Below, one piece after another: positions 1 to 8,352 of a DNA stretch of 14,512 nt. The stretch's first letter is position 1. Each line of letters begins with the position of its first letter. The stretch spans positions 1-14,512 of the forward strand of contig JBCBWU010000189.1 of the NCBI GenBank assembly GCA_039816955.1, written 5' to 3'. The stretch comes from Lewinella sp039816955 (GTDB lineage: Bacteria > Bacteroidota > Bacteroidia > Chitinophagales > Saprospiraceae). Under the pieces are notes generated by a model. The model saw nothing but the letters and a program-made list of their open reading frames with translations, did not search any database and was not told where the DNA came from. The position numbers and the translations under genes are program-made.

Positions 1-1722
1 ACCAAATGCCACGCTGCGATCATTGATAGCGGCAAGGGCGTTTCCATATTCAACCAAGCTTTCTTGAGCGGGAGAAAGTTGATTAGGTAGCTCTTGAAAA
101 CGAATTCCAAGTTCTTCAATCGGCTTAGTTAGCTCTGCGGTTAAACCTTGCGTAGTAGCACTAAGCGATTCAATAGCCTGATTTGTCACCTGGAAATTTG
201 CAGGAATTCCTTCCCTGATCCGCTGAAGATTAAGTTCGTGCGCAATGATATCACCGAGTAATCGAGACTGTTTCTCGAATTCCTCATTTGATTTTCTGAT
301 AGGATTTTGATCAGACGTTGTGCTTGTAGGTAGGTTGGCAAATATCTTTGATAGATCAGCTTGACTTTCAGAGCTTTGACCTCCAATTCTTAATTGTTCT
401 ATCTCAGCTTGAGTTGTACCTCCAAGCCTCCCTCGCCTGCCAGTTTGCCTACTGACTCTTCTCGACGTTTCTTCAGCTATGCTTTTTGCAATAGACGAGT
501 TATAAGCCCTAGCAAAAGCTTCTCCGGCATTTTCACCGGACTCGATACCTAATACCTGTTTTACTTTCTGCTGAGCAGATTGTAAATCGCCTCTTAGTAG
601 GTCTGTAAGGGCGCGTACCGGAAGCGTTAGTGCCCTAACGGCATCAGCGGCAAATTTTTTAATGACTTCTATAACCCCAGCTATCGTTGCCCTAAACTCT
701 TTCGAGCCTTTGTATGCTACAGATATAGCTGCAGTAAAAAAGCCTATTGCAGCGACTGCAGCTCCTACGGGGGTGGCTAATACAGCGAGCGCTATCCCTA
801 CGGCCTTTATCGCTGGCAAAATGAATACGAAAGCCTTAGCTAATACACCAAGTACGGTGATGACAGGCCCAATGACAACAGCGATACCTGCCCCAATTAC
901 GATAAAGCGCTGTGTGGTTATTGATAAGCTTTCGAATCTTTTAGTTACCCTCTCCAAAAAGCTGGATAGCTTCTCAAGAATGCCCGACAAATTGATACTT
1001 TCGGCAATGCTTCGCCCAAGCGCTGCAAGACTCCGAATAACGGATTGTCGAAAATTATCAAAGTCGTTAGCCAGCCCTCCTTGTACGTTCTGAAATTTCT
1101 CGTTAGCTGAAATCGCCTGAATGATTTTAGCTGTAAATTCCTGAGCACTAACCCCAGTCGCACGTATAGCTTCGACGCTTTGCGTGCCAAAGGCGTCTTG
1201 AATAGCGATGCCAACACTGGGAACATTCTCAAGAATTACACCTAAGTCCTCCTGAAGTATTCGACCTTTTGAACTCATCTGGACAAGCTGGCGAACAACA
1301 CTTTGAAGTTGCTCTGGACCAGCTCCCGAAAGGGTGACGGCTTTAGATAATTCACGAAGTATGATTTCAGCTTGGCGAGCTTCAAAACCTACGTTTCTCA
1401 GTTGGTTGCTGCCCTGGATGGCTTGCTCCAAACTAATGCCAGGCAGTTGGGCAATCCTCTGCAAACGTTCGAGGGTCTTGGCCGTGTCTTCTCCTTCATC
1501 TGCAATGGCTTTTAGCCCGTTTTCTAAACGCTCTAGTTTCGCAAATGCAGATACGGCAGCAGTAGCCACCCCAGCAACGGGAAGTGAAATGTTAGTTGAA
1601 AGATCAGACCCTAACCGACTAAGCCTACTGCTTAGACGACTCATCTTTCTTTCTATTGTCTTGATACCTTTTTCAAAATTATCAAGACGTATCCCGACCC
1701 TTATTAATAGTTGACTGGCCAT
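1..1722 (-). CDS. Tape measure protein, N-terminal 574 residues (cut by window edge)
   Basis: This protein sets tail length and fills the tail tube. The frame is open from the ATG at 1722 to base 1, giving 574 residues without a stop, and it continues outside the window. Residues 80-110 (TLERLQRIAQLPG, then SLEQAIQGSNQLR) match the conserved block of phage tape measure domains. A long hydrophobic stretch at about 273-337, rich in Ala, Val, Ile and Gly, is typical of the membrane-inserting part. Basic and Gln/Ser/Glu-rich helical sequence follows. The start overlaps the end of the upstream gpGT frame by 41 nt, as in lambda-like tails, and has an AGGAGG motif just upstream. Family assignment is firm; the total length is unknown. 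Confidence 0.93.
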   Translation of the reverse strand, partial: MASQLLIRVGIRLDNFEKGIKTIERKMSRLSSRLSRLGSDLSTNISLPVAGVATAAVSAFAKLERLENGLKAIADEGEDTAKTLERLQRIAQLPGISLEQAIQGSNQLRNVGFEARQAEIILRELSKAVTLSGAGPEQLQSVVRQLVQMSSKGRILQEDLGVILENVPSVGIAIQDAFGTQSVEAIRATGVSAQEFTAKIIQAISANEKFQNVQGGLANDFDNFRQSVIRSLAALGRSIAESINLSGILEKLSSFLERVTKRFESLSITTQRFIVIGAGIAVVIGPVITVLGVLAKAFVFILPAIKAVGIALAVLATPVGAAVAAIGFFTAAISVAYKGSKEFRATIAGVIEVIKKFAADAVRALTLPVRALTDLLRGDLQSAQQKVKQVLGIESGENAGEAFARAYNSSIAKSIAEETSRRVSRQTGRRGRLGGTTQAEIEQLRIGGQSSESQADLSKIFANLPTSTTSDQNPIRKSNEEFEKQSRLLGDIIAHELNLQRIREGIPANFQVTNQAIESLSATTQGLTAELTKPIEELGIRFQELPNQLSPAQESLVEYGNALAAINDRSVAFG

Positions 1723-2370
1723 ATTCCTCCTTCATCTTCATGTCCCAGCGAGCAAACTTTTGTTGCTGGGCAATCCTATCCTCTTCAGTCAGTTCTACAG
1801 GTTCTGTTACTGGATCAAAGTCATATTGAATTAAGTCCGTTGGCTTCTTTATCTGCTTATCACCGTCGTATGGCTGCAAGAGCCAGAAACCAAGCATTCT
1901 AGCAGCCTCAAGTATCGTTCGATCTGTACCCTCTCGAAAATGCGTTTTCCAGGCTAGTGCTCGAAGAACTTCGGCAGGGCTGCTTTCATTAAAATCACTT
2001 AGTGACCACCCCAAGACTCCCGTTGCTATTGCTTGGAGGTCTTGGAAGGTGAGTTTCCCTCCGTGATGTCGTCAGGTGTGGAAAATTGATTCCCAATTGC
2101 TTCTAAGATGTTAGCCCAAATCATGATGTCTTCATCCATAGCATCAATTACCGCATTTTGCGATGGAGCCTTCATGCTACTTTTGTTGACTTTGATGCCA
2201 TTTTTTATCAGCGAAACAACAGCCTCTGGAGCCTTTTCCATAGGGAAATCTGTCATCAGTTTATCAATCTCAGTAAACTTGGTCATTTCTGCCAACTGTA
2301 GCATCTTGACCATTGCACTGTGTCCAAAGTGAATGGGAAACTCTTCTTTACCAACTTTAATCTTATTCAT
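1682..2370 (-). CDS. Tail assembly chaperone gpGT (made by -1 frameshift)
   Basis: This is the long form of the tail chaperone, which binds the tape measure protein and recruits tail tube subunits during assembly. Translation starts at 2370 and shifts -1 at GGGAAAC (2059-2053). It then continues as LTFQDLQAIATGVLGWSLSDF to the stop at 1682, for 229 residues in total. The T part has no good start of its own: a TTG at 2014 is the only early candidate. Its frame stays open back through the end of gpG and joins it exactly at the slippery site. The T part contains the typical ILEAARMLGFW helix. The position between tail tube and tape measure genes is diagnostic. The efficiency of the shift cannot be read from sequence. 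Confidence 0.85.
1726..1731 (-). promoter_or_regulatory. Shine-Dalgarno of the tape measure gene
   Basis: The minus strand reads AAGGAGGAATATG, so a full AGGAGG lies 3 nt before the chosen ATG at 1722. Most genes in this window show little or no such motif, as is usual in Bacteroidota. This one therefore supports the start and suggests separate initiation inside the end of the chaperone frame. The spacing is shorter than optimal. Confidence 0.55.
2007..2059 (-). promoter_or_regulatory. Programmed -1 frameshift signal (GGGAAAC plus stem-loop)
   Basis: The slippery heptamer G GGA AAC occupies 2059-2053 and is in phase with codons 105 (GGA) and 106 (AAC) of gpG. After a 7-nt spacer, CCAAGAC (2045-2039) pairs perfectly with GTCTTGG (2017-2011). 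CACC (2051-2048) can extend the stem with GGTG (2010-2007) across a two-base bulge. The zero-frame stop lies in the loop. Heptamer, spacer and stem together are the classical layout. Confidence 0.85.
2026..2370 (-). CDS. Tail assembly chaperone gpG (short form)
   Basis: This 114-residue protein is the zero-frame product of the chaperone gene. It starts MNKIKVGKEEFPIHFGHSA, a form common for gpG analogues in Bacteroidota phages, and ends at TAG (2026-2028). The last eight residues follow the slippery site and are replaced in the gpGT form. An AAGG lies 5 nt before the ATG. It sits 27 nt after the major tail protein gene and before the tape measure gene, which is where this gene is always found in siphophages. 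The assignment rests on position, size and the frameshift signal more than on sequence motifs. Confidence 0.85.
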   Translation of the reverse strand: MNKIKVGKEEFPIHFGHSAMVKMLQLAEMTKFTEIDKLMTDFPMEKAPEAVVSLIKNGIKVNKSSMKAPSQNAVIDAMDEDIMIWANILEAIGNQFSTPDDITEGNSPSKTSKQ

Positions 2371-2397
2371 TTTGCCTTAGTCTTTAGCTCAAATAAT

Positions 2398-2820
2398 TTA
2401 AGGTATCGTAACCTTATTAACTGGCCCAGTAACTTCTAGCGATCCACTGTGGGTGGCGTTTTCATTTACTGGAGCGCCAAAAGAAAGGGCGCTCATAATT
2501 GAGTTCCCAGTGTACTCAACGTTTGTTGATACTTTGTCAGAGAATGCAAATGCGATAAGGGAATCACTGTCAAATGCATCAAATAAGTCTTCGGCGGTGT
2601 TTACCGTGACGGAGTTAAGTGTCGCGTCATTGGTGACAAAGCCTTCAAATTGTAGTGTGGCTGATTTCTGGCCACCTTCCTTCTCCGCCCAGTTTCCAAC
2701 ATTGTCCTTTGAAACTGTTTCGCGGATTTCTTTCGATAAATCGAGCGTGCAACTTGTTGCGTGCCCAATTGGATTTCCGTTAACATAAATACGGAGATCC
2801 GTTCCGTCAATTACTGGCAT
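2398..2820 (-). CDS. Major tail (tube) protein
   Basis: This 140-residue protein is the likely tail tube subunit. It starts MPVIDGTDLRIYVNG and includes NPIGHATSCTLDLSKEIRET, followed by KDNVGNWAEKEGGQKSATL and a C-terminal GSLEVTGPVNKVTIP. This beta-rich pattern, with an early strand-turn and a conserved W/K/G segment, is typical of TP901-1/phi13-type major tail proteins. The position directly after the tail completion gene and before the frameshifted chaperones agrees. The length is normal for the compact tube proteins. No Ig-like extension is present. I see no clear ribosome binding site upstream. Confidence 0.85.
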   Translation of the reverse strand: MPVIDGTDLRIYVNGNPIGHATSCTLDLSKEIRETVSKDNVGNWAEKEGGQKSATLQFEGFVTNDATLNSVTVNTAEDLFDAFDSDSLIAFAFSDKVSTNVEYTGNSIMSALSFGAPVNENATHSGSLEVTGPVNKVTIP

Positions 2821-2833
2821 AGTTCACTTGGTT

Positions 2834-3235
2834 TTAAGCGGGTGCTTTCACCCGAACTCTGTAATCTTGAATAATATGCAGCAGCTCTTTCCCTTCGACG
2901 GGAGTTGCGTCACCTTGATCACCGTAGGAAATCCTACACAGACCTAAGCTTGGCACATCTAAAGTGAGCCACATCATTTTATTTTTCAGGAGTGAAGCAA
3001 TGTTTTGAGCGGTGGTATAGTCTGCAGCGTAGATGTCAATTTGAAAGAGCTTGCCGTTTTCAATTGGGCCGTCCTTAGTCGTCTCGATATCGTCTGTCAA
3101 CTGCCCCCAAACAACAGCGGGGTATGTTACATATTCTGGCAGCACATTAGGGTAGAAACTCCCATTAATTGCCGTCCATATATCGGTGTTGTCTTTGACC
3201 GCGTGATATAACGCACTGCCTGCCGCTACACTCAT
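2834..3235 (-). CDS. DUF3168 tail completion protein (SPP1 gp17-like)
   Basis: This 133-residue protein matches the DUF3168 pattern: an N-terminal helix (SALYHAVKDNTDIWTAI), then YVTYPAVVWGQL, then KLFQIDIYAADYTTAQNIASL. Members of this family form the tail terminator or completion ring that joins the tail to the neck. The ATG overlaps the stop of the preceding gene by 4 nt (ATGA), which indicates translational coupling. It is followed 13 nt later by the tail tube gene, the usual order. Confidence 0.85.
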   Translation of the reverse strand: MSVAAGSALYHAVKDNTDIWTAINGSFYPNVLPEYVTYPAVVWGQLTDDIETTKDGPIENGKLFQIDIYAADYTTAQNIASLLKNKMMWLTLDVPSLGLCRISYGDQGDATPVEGKELLHIIQDYRVRVKAPA

Positions 3236-3837
3236 ATTGCTACTCCTTTTTGCCTAGCACGTTCTAAAATTTTTGTCCTTATCTCCTGAGCTTTTTTTAG
3301 AGCAGCAGCTCTACTCGAAGCTAAGGCGGGACGAAGCACTCTAGCCCTAAAAGCTGCAGCGCTTCCGTATATCATTTGAGCGTAATAGCCATCAGCTGTA
3401 CGCACTGTTCTTCCGTATTCTGTCCGCTGTGGTCCTCCCTGTTTTGGTCCTACAAATACATCTCTTGATCGTCTGAATACTAGTGATCTAAGTGACTTTT
3501 GCAAGTTACCAGGGTAGTAAACCGCTGCTATCTTTGATTTGTCGACGCCTTTGCGTCCACCTTCATTGCTGCCCTTTCTCCTGCTCCTTTTTCTATTTGA
3601 CACCAAAGAACGAGCTGCTCTTTCGAACCTTCCTCTGCGCCTCTTATAGCGATAGTGAGGTTGGTTTCCTCTTGGAGCAATGGTCCGGCTCGCTTTTACA
3701 ATCGGCCTCGCAGCGGCTCTCAATATTTTTACTCGATCCTCGCGGTCGAAATCCCTAACCACAGTATTAATGTCACGTACCCACTGACGTATATACTGCT
3801 GATTAGCTCGGTCATTTCCTATTGCATTTGTAGGCAT
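3232..3837 (-). CDS. HK97-gp10-like neck/tail protein, basic
   Basis: This 201-residue protein falls where the HK97-gp10/tail-component family lies, between head closure and DUF3168. It begins with a helical segment (RVKILRAAARPIVKASRTIAP at about 35-55), the typical start of gp10-like domains. It ends with Arg/Ala-rich helices (LRPALASSRAAALKKAQEI). It is longer and much more basic than most relatives, with an Arg/Lys-rich insert at about 63-102 that looks disordered. The start codon overlaps the stop of the previous gene by one base (TAATG). The role in neck formation is inferred from family and position. Confidence 0.75.
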   Translation of the reverse strand: MPTNAIGNDRANQQYIRQWVRDINTVVRDFDREDRVKILRAAARPIVKASRTIAPRGNQPHYRYKRRRGRFERAARSLVSNRKRSRRKGSNEGGRKGVDKSKIAAVYYPGNLQKSLRSLVFRRSRDVFVGPKQGGPQRTEYGRTVRTADGYYAQMIYGSAAAFRARVLRPALASSRAAALKKAQEIRTKILERARQKGVAI

Positions 3838-4322
3838 TACACTCGTTCGTAAAGCTGCCCCTCGCTGTCTCTAAATACCAGTCCTGGAGCTTCATATCCT
3901 TCACTCTGATCTGCAGATGGCTGCCAAACTATGGCCTGCCCATCAGAGTCAATTAATGACTGGCCATCAGCTTGCACCAGAGCCTGGTCCTGCCAGTCTC
4001 CGATCTGTTCCGTTTCAAGTTGGATGTAGTCGCGACGTTGAGTGGGTAGGACAGAATTGATGCGGTGTATTTTCTCCTCATAAATGATTTGCATACTAGC
4101 ATCAATCCCGTCCCTGCCTCTGATCGTGAATACTACCCGCGTGACTGGACTCATTTGTCCGGCGCTCTCCTGTTCATTGCTGCCCACCTGTGTATATTCC
4201 CGGTGAGCAAATAGTTCTTCTGAAAAAATCCAGGTATCCTTACCACCACCATACACACTATCCCGTCCTCTGAGAGGTACGGCAAATTTGATGCGGTATC
4301 GTAGTTGACCTATTTTGTCCAT
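3837..4322 (-). CDS. Phage head closure protein (SPP1 gp16/HK97 gp7-like)
   Basis: Residues 1-110 match the head-tail adaptor fold: KIGQLRYRIKFAVPLRGRDS, then a WIFSEELFAHREYT strand, then VVFTIRGRDGIDASMQIIYEEKIHRINSV. Proteins of this family close the capsid exit after packaging. The usual length is about 105-115 residues; this one has 161. The extra C-terminal tail contains repeated DGQ/EGQ units (ADGQSLID, SDGQAIVW, SEGQLYER). The gene lies 3 nt after the connector gene and overlaps the next by one base. The core identity is confident; the function of the tail is unknown. Confidence 0.82.
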   Translation of the reverse strand: MDKIGQLRYRIKFAVPLRGRDSVYGGGKDTWIFSEELFAHREYTQVGSNEQESAGQMSPVTRVVFTIRGRDGIDASMQIIYEEKIHRINSVLPTQRRDYIQLETEQIGDWQDQALVQADGQSLIDSDGQAIVWQPSADQSEGYEAPGLVFRDSEGQLYERV

Positions 4323-4325
4323 TTG

Positions 4326-4895
4326 CTAAGAAATAACTCGATAATTCCAGAGCAACCTTTCACTTGCTTTCGGCAGACGCTCCACGCTATCTTGCCGGTT
4401 TTCGTACCAATGGCCTATCATCAGGAGCATCGCTTGCTTAATCAGTTTAGGAACGGCATCAGCACTCGCAAAGCCTGCCTGATATACTACCGTAATGGCC
4501 TGATCCTCGTTAGCTGTAGTTGGCCAGCTCTTTCCCTCGGCCAAACTAATCCTAGGAGGTGATTGGAAAGAGTGTTGAATGTAGTCTGCAGACTCAAAAG
4601 TGGCACTCTGGCCATCTGAGTTCTTATACTGAAAACTATCGATTCCAATAAGTGGAGAAACAGATAACTCCAGCAGGCCATTCCAGGTGTCTTCGTAAAA
4701 GCTGTCGAATTTCTGAGTAACAGTTTGGGGCATCAAGGCCAGGTTTGTGTAATTCTCGACATTCTGTCGAGCTGATACGATAAGCGCATTAATAAGGGTG
4801 TCGTCAGTAGAAAAATCTACTTTCAGATGGTCCTTAACTTCCTGAAGTTGGAACGGCTCATCGCTTGGCCCTGATGTAACCCGATAACTTGTCAT
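4326..4895 (-). CDS. Head-tail connector protein (phiE125 gp8/HK97 gp6-like)
   Basis: This 189-residue protein carries the connector signature LQEVKDHLKVDFSTDDTLI, then NALIVSARQNVENYTNLAL, near the N terminus, followed by a beta-rich centre and a C-terminal helix (LIKQAMLLMIGHWYENR). The family forms the ring below the portal through which DNA leaves the head. It lies between the capsid protein and the head closure gene, 2 nt after the 69-aa protein and 3 nt before head closure. The C-terminal RQDSVERLPKASERLLWNYRV resembles the usual family ending. Confidence 0.88.
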   Translation of the reverse strand: MTSYRVTSGPSDEPFQLQEVKDHLKVDFSTDDTLINALIVSARQNVENYTNLALMPQTVTQKFDSFYEDTWNGLLELSVSPLIGIDSFQYKNSDGQSATFESADYIQHSFQSPPRISLAEGKSWPTTANEDQAITVVYQAGFASADAVPKLIKQAMLLMIGHWYENRQDSVERLPKASERLLWNYRVIS

Positions 4896-4897
4896 TC

Positions 4898-5107
4898 TTA
4901 CTCCTCTTGAGATTCAGTAGTCTCTTCAGCTCCCTTTAAATCTCCTGGACGTGCTGCGATTCCATCCTGCATCAACTTAGTCGCTAATTCACTGTCTAGA
5001 GTGGCGATTTGGCCAATGCTATAGGCAAGGAAATATGGTTTGCCAGTAGGTGATTTCACGAACTGAACTCTCACTTTTTTAGTTGCTGCTTTTTTTGCGT
5101 CAGCCAT
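4898..5107 (-). CDS. Small protein of unknown function, between capsid and connector
   Basis: This is a 69-residue protein with a Lys/Ala-rich start (MADAKKAATKKVRVQFV) and an acidic end (KGAEETTESQEE). The middle, KSPTGKPYFLAYSIGQIATL, resembles small proteins often encoded just after the major capsid gene in HK97-type phages, but I cannot assign it to a named family. Gaps of 2 nt on each side place it firmly in the head operon. A capsid accessory or head-completion role is possible on position alone. It could also be a minor virion protein. Confidence 0.7.
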   Translation of the reverse strand: MADAKKAATKKVRVQFVKSPTGKPYFLAYSIGQIATLDSELATKLMQDGIAARPGDLKGAEETTESQEE

Positions 5108-5109
5108 GA

Positions 5110-6447
5110 TTAAGATGTTTTTGCGTCCTTCATCGCAGCAAAACTTTGCGCGTGACGGACTGCGAGGTCCCAGAAACTATTTACTACAAGGCGCACCTGA
5201 CCTTTTTCGGCGTACTTGAATGGATCGACTGTCAAGTCAATACCAGCCCACTGAGCAATGATCAAGTCTTCCCAGTTTCCGAAAATGATTGCATGGCAAT
5301 CACTGCTAGACCCTTTAACAAGATTGCTAGGGACTTGAGTGGTTGCACCAGCACGGTATCCGTTGAGCTCTCTGCCATTTACTGGCCAAATGAATCGACC
5401 AGAGCCAGGGTCAAGCTTTACAGTCTTTAATACGCCACGCATACCAGGAGTAAGGACATACCCCAAACGGCCAATATCCGCGTCATCAACTGCAACTTCG
5501 GTTTCTAAACCAACGATGTTGTTCCAGGTAGGAATTGCACCATTAGTGCCACCTACAACGTCGCCAATACCAGGGGTGTTAAGGATTCCTGTTGGCTCGT
5601 TTCCTGTACCGGAACCATTATAGCAAGCCAAGTCTACAGATCGGCGTACTGCGAAATTCATCCGGCGACGGACAAAATTCTCCACAGATATGCTACTCTG
5701 AACCATCAGCTTTTTAGAAATCAAAGTCAAAGCGGCAAGGCGCTTTGGAGACAATGAAATCTTATCAAAGCCGGGGGTGCTTTCAGGTACTTCGGTGATC
5801 TCACCTTCCCAACTTGCTGAAGAGTCAGACGTGTTTCGAGGCAGATCTAAATCACCAACAAGGCCAGAAAGGATAGTGGCACCCATTTCTCGAGCCATTA
5901 AGCGAGGTTCTAATAGTGGGATTAGCCCCCCCAAGTCAGTGGCTACAGTATAACCTCCGTCAGCTTCGGTGCCTACAGTCATATCCCGCGCCTCCGAAAC
6001 CTTACGAGTGCGATAGGTCTTACTCAGCATTGAGGGAATCTGAATGTTACCCTCCGCGCTGACATTTGACTCTCGCATTTCCTTCTGAGCCTCCTGCTGC
6101 ATCTCAAGCTCAAGGCCGTCCAGTTGCTTATTGCTAGCACGAAGAGAAATCGCTCGCAAAATGCTATAGTTGCGTTGGATTTTTTGCTTTTCACCGTCTT
6201 CTCCTCCGCTTTGGACACCACGAGACTGGCGTTGTTGGGCCTGTTGTTGAGCAGATCGGCTTTCTTCAGCTTCTAGCATCTCGATAGCCCCCAGCTCTTC
6301 GTTAATCTCTTCAACTTCGGACTTGAGACCTTTAAATTTGTCTCGCTCTTCCTTAGTCATTGCGCGACCTTCTGCGGCCTTAGCCAAATCACGCATCTCC
6401 TTCATCTTATCGGCTTTCCACTGCCGAAGTTCGTCGCTTCGCTTCAT
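5110..6447 (-). CDS. Major capsid protein, HK97 family, with N-terminal scaffold (delta) domain
   Basis: This 445-residue protein forms the icosahedral shell. Residues 1-75 are a charged coiled coil (MKEMRDLAKAAEGRAMTKEE and following) rich in Glu, Lys and Gln, the delta domain that acts as a fused scaffold and is removed by the prohead protease. Cleavage somewhere between about 100 and 155 is expected. The HK97 fold follows, with TEADGGYTVATDLGGLIPLL at about 160-180, SLSPKRLAALTLISKKLMV at 231-249, and CYNGSGTGNEPTGILN at 275-290. The C-terminal part reads KGQVRLVVNSFWDLAVRHAQ. Adjacent genes for portal and protease confirm it. I cannot tell whether the HK97 cross-link is conserved. Confidence 0.96.
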   Translation of the reverse strand: MKRSDELRQWKADKMKEMRDLAKAAEGRAMTKEERDKFKGLKSEVEEINEELGAIEMLEAEESRSAQQQAQQRQSRGVQSGGEDGEKQKIQRNYSILRAISLRASNKQLDGLELEMQQEAQKEMRESNVSAEGNIQIPSMLSKTYRTRKVSEARDMTVGTEADGGYTVATDLGGLIPLLEPRLMAREMGATILSGLVGDLDLPRNTSDSSASWEGEITEVPESTPGFDKISLSPKRLAALTLISKKLMVQSSISVENFVRRRMNFAVRRSVDLACYNGSGTGNEPTGILNTPGIGDVVGGTNGAIPTWNNIVGLETEVAVDDADIGRLGYVLTPGMRGVLKTVKLDPGSGRFIWPVNGRELNGYRAGATTQVPSNLVKGSSSDCHAIIFGNWEDLIIAQWAGIDLTVDPFKYAEKGQVRLVVNSFWDLAVRHAQSFAAMKDAKTS

Positions 6448-6453
6448 TGGATT

Positions 6454-7041
6454 TTATTGAAGTTCTAAAATATCTAGAGCGGCCAGCAGGCCGTCATCTA
6501 CATGGCAATCAGTTGACTGGGTGAATTTTTCGAGACTCCTAGCCGTAGCGCTAGTTTTCTCATAGGCAGGATAAGTAACCGGAGCGATGTCGTGAACGAC
6601 ACCGATTTTTCGCAGGTGTCGAAGCGGGAGCTCGTCTCCACGATCCTCCCAAGAATCCTCAACAATTACGAAACAGAATGAAGATTCACTGATATCTCCT
6701 CTGCGGACCATTGTCAAAACATGGTCTCCGACCGGAGATTCTGGAGCATCGAATCTGTACTTTAGCCCTTTCTCATCTAAGACTAATTCCAGAGTTCCTG
6801 ATTTTGACCTAGCAAGGATTTGGTTCGGATCATGGTTAAAAAGAGCGCGTACATCAGAAAGGTCTGCTTCATCAAAGGCTCCAGGTTCAATAATTTCATT
6901 GAACCCCCAAAGCTCAACTGACTCCGATCCGTAAATCGCAGCGTATCCTTCAATAGTACGGCTGTTAGGGTCTTCTGCAGCCCTAAGTTCCATTCTTACT
7001 GTTCGAGTCTCTTTACTCGTCCTTCTTTCCTCCTGGTTCAT
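6454..7041 (-). CDS. Prohead protease, HK97 family (peptidase S78)
   Basis: This serine protease cleaves the scaffold part of the capsid protein and itself during head maturation. Visible features are MELRAAEDPNSRTIEGYAAI at 17-36 and the catalytic His at about 70 in ALFNHDPNQILAR. The serine motif SESSFCF at about 118-124 has Ser121 as the likely nucleophile, in place of the common MSFGF. The acidic/third motif is VHDIAPVTYPAY at 149-160. The length of 195 residues is normal. The start at 7041 overlaps the portal gene by 29 nt; a later ATG at 6993 would lose only 16 poorly conserved residues. It lies 6 nt before the capsid gene. Confidence 0.93.
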   Translation of the reverse strand: MNQEERRTSKETRTVRMELRAAEDPNSRTIEGYAAIYGSESVELWGFNEIIEPGAFDEADLSDVRALFNHDPNQILARSKSGTLELVLDEKGLKYRFDAPESPVGDHVLTMVRRGDISESSFCFVIVEDSWEDRGDELPLRHLRKIGVVHDIAPVTYPAYEKTSATARSLEKFTQSTDCHVDDGLLAALDILELQ

Positions 7042-8296
7042 CCTCCTCGAAATTTATAGGCTCCATATTCATTGGTACACGGAGCTCATCACCTCCCTCT
7101 ACAGGATTTTTATTCTCTAATTCTCGCACCTCGTTCACACTGAATACACCGTTCTGCATCATCACATTGTAATACAGACTACGAGTCTTCGTATCGCCTC
7201 TAAGCAGGCTATCAATGTTGTGTCGAACGAATGTTTTTCCTAGATCGCGAGCGGGAAAGAGCTTGCTATTCATTTCGTCCTCAATACGTTTGCATTGAGC
7301 TCGAACGACAAAATTCACAAACTGCTTTATTCGTTGCTCAGCACTCGCATAGGTGCTCGTTTTGTCACCGCTATTCAGCAGGTCAACAGGTACTCCAGTT
7401 ATGTTGCCAATGTCCTCAATCGACAATCTCCGATTGGCAGCAAAATCACTGTCCTGCAGATTGGAGCCCAGCTTTTGGTATTTCATTCCAAATGGAATAA
7501 TACCCGTCTTGCCAACTTTATCTGGCCCAGTATTGTGCCGATTCCAAAACTCGATCACTTGATCGACTTGCTTGGGCTGCATTGGAGATTCAGGCGTGAG
7601 AAGGCCACTAACATGAGCACCATTTCCAAAGTAACTTCCAGCGTAATCGATTTGACTAATCGCCACACCCATCGCCTCATGAAATATGTTTAGTGGATTC
7701 TGGCTGGTCAGGCCATCTCTGCTGTATGCCTTAAAGTGCAATACCTCATCCCACCTTAGCACGTATTCCTTTTTTGCAAAACCAACATTCTGGAATACAT
7801 AGGTGAGAACTCCTGCCTTGCTCTCAAAAATATCTGCAGGCGGCGGGAGCAATATCAAGCGAGTAATGGCACCCCTGTTATCCCGTACTGGGTAGACAAA
7901 AGACCTGCCCCGCATCACTATCTGACGGACCATAGTCTCTCTGAAATCGAAACTACTATATTCTGGCCCTGGCCGAAATTTCAATAGTTTGTACAAGGGG
8001 TGGCTTGTGGCCTCCCTAATAGAACCGTCACTTTCTTTGGTATAGACAGAAAGGGAAAGACTTGCTACTTGCTCGGCGGTAATATTGTAAGCTCTCCACA
8101 AGGCAGGGACTCCTTGAGCTGTTCTTTCGTTTACAATTACCTTAGATTTGTTGGCACCATAAATGATACCTTTCCAAGCATCCCAGTCTTTGAGAGAGCC
8201 GATCTGCGTGTATGAGGCACGCCGAATCCAGGTAAGAGGATTATACCAACGTACCTGTCGATCTTTCTTCACATAAAAAGTCTCCTCACTCATCAT
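7013..8296 (-). CDS. Portal protein, HK97 family
   Basis: This 427-residue protein forms the dodecameric DNA entry/exit ring at the capsid vertex and docks the terminase. Typical family features are LWRAYNITAEQVASLSLSVY near residues 65-85, HPLYKLLKFRPGPE at about 98, and a Gly/Ala-rich segment around GAHVSGLLTPE. The ending includes FAANRRLSIEDIGNITGVP, DLLNSGDKTSTYASAEQ and FVNFVVRAQCKRIEDEM. Two adjacent Met codons (8296 and 8293) are possible starts. The C-terminal acidic and Lys-rich tail overlaps the protease gene. The length agrees with the family. Confidence 0.96.
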   Translation of the reverse strand: MMSEETFYVKKDRQVRWYNPLTWIRRASYTQIGSLKDWDAWKGIIYGANKSKVIVNERTAQGVPALWRAYNITAEQVASLSLSVYTKESDGSIREATSHPLYKLLKFRPGPEYSSFDFRETMVRQIVMRGRSFVYPVRDNRGAITRLILLPPPADIFESKAGVLTYVFQNVGFAKKEYVLRWDEVLHFKAYSRDGLTSQNPLNIFHEAMGVAISQIDYAGSYFGNGAHVSGLLTPESPMQPKQVDQVIEFWNRHNTGPDKVGKTGIIPFGMKYQKLGSNLQDSDFAANRRLSIEDIGNITGVPVDLLNSGDKTSTYASAEQRIKQFVNFVVRAQCKRIEDEMNSKLFPARDLGKTFVRHNIDSLLRGDTKTRSLYYNVMMQNGVFSVNEVRELENKNPVEGGDELRVPMNMEPINFEEDEPGGKKDE

Positions 8297-8352
8297 TCTG
8301 CACTAATCCAGAACAATAGTGCGGGATTTGCGTGATAATGGGCGTTAACTTT

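Noticed and set aside
662..1714. Two plus-strand open frames (662-1093, 1334-1714)
   Set aside because: They run antisense to the tape measure gene, which is continuous there, and show only composition-driven Ala/Ser/Thr-rich sequence.
1682..2014. Separate gene starting at TTG 2014
   Set aside because: The frame is open upstream to the slippery site and has the sequence of a gpGT tail (LTFQDLQAIATGVLGW before the TTG), so it is the frameshift part of the chaperone gene.
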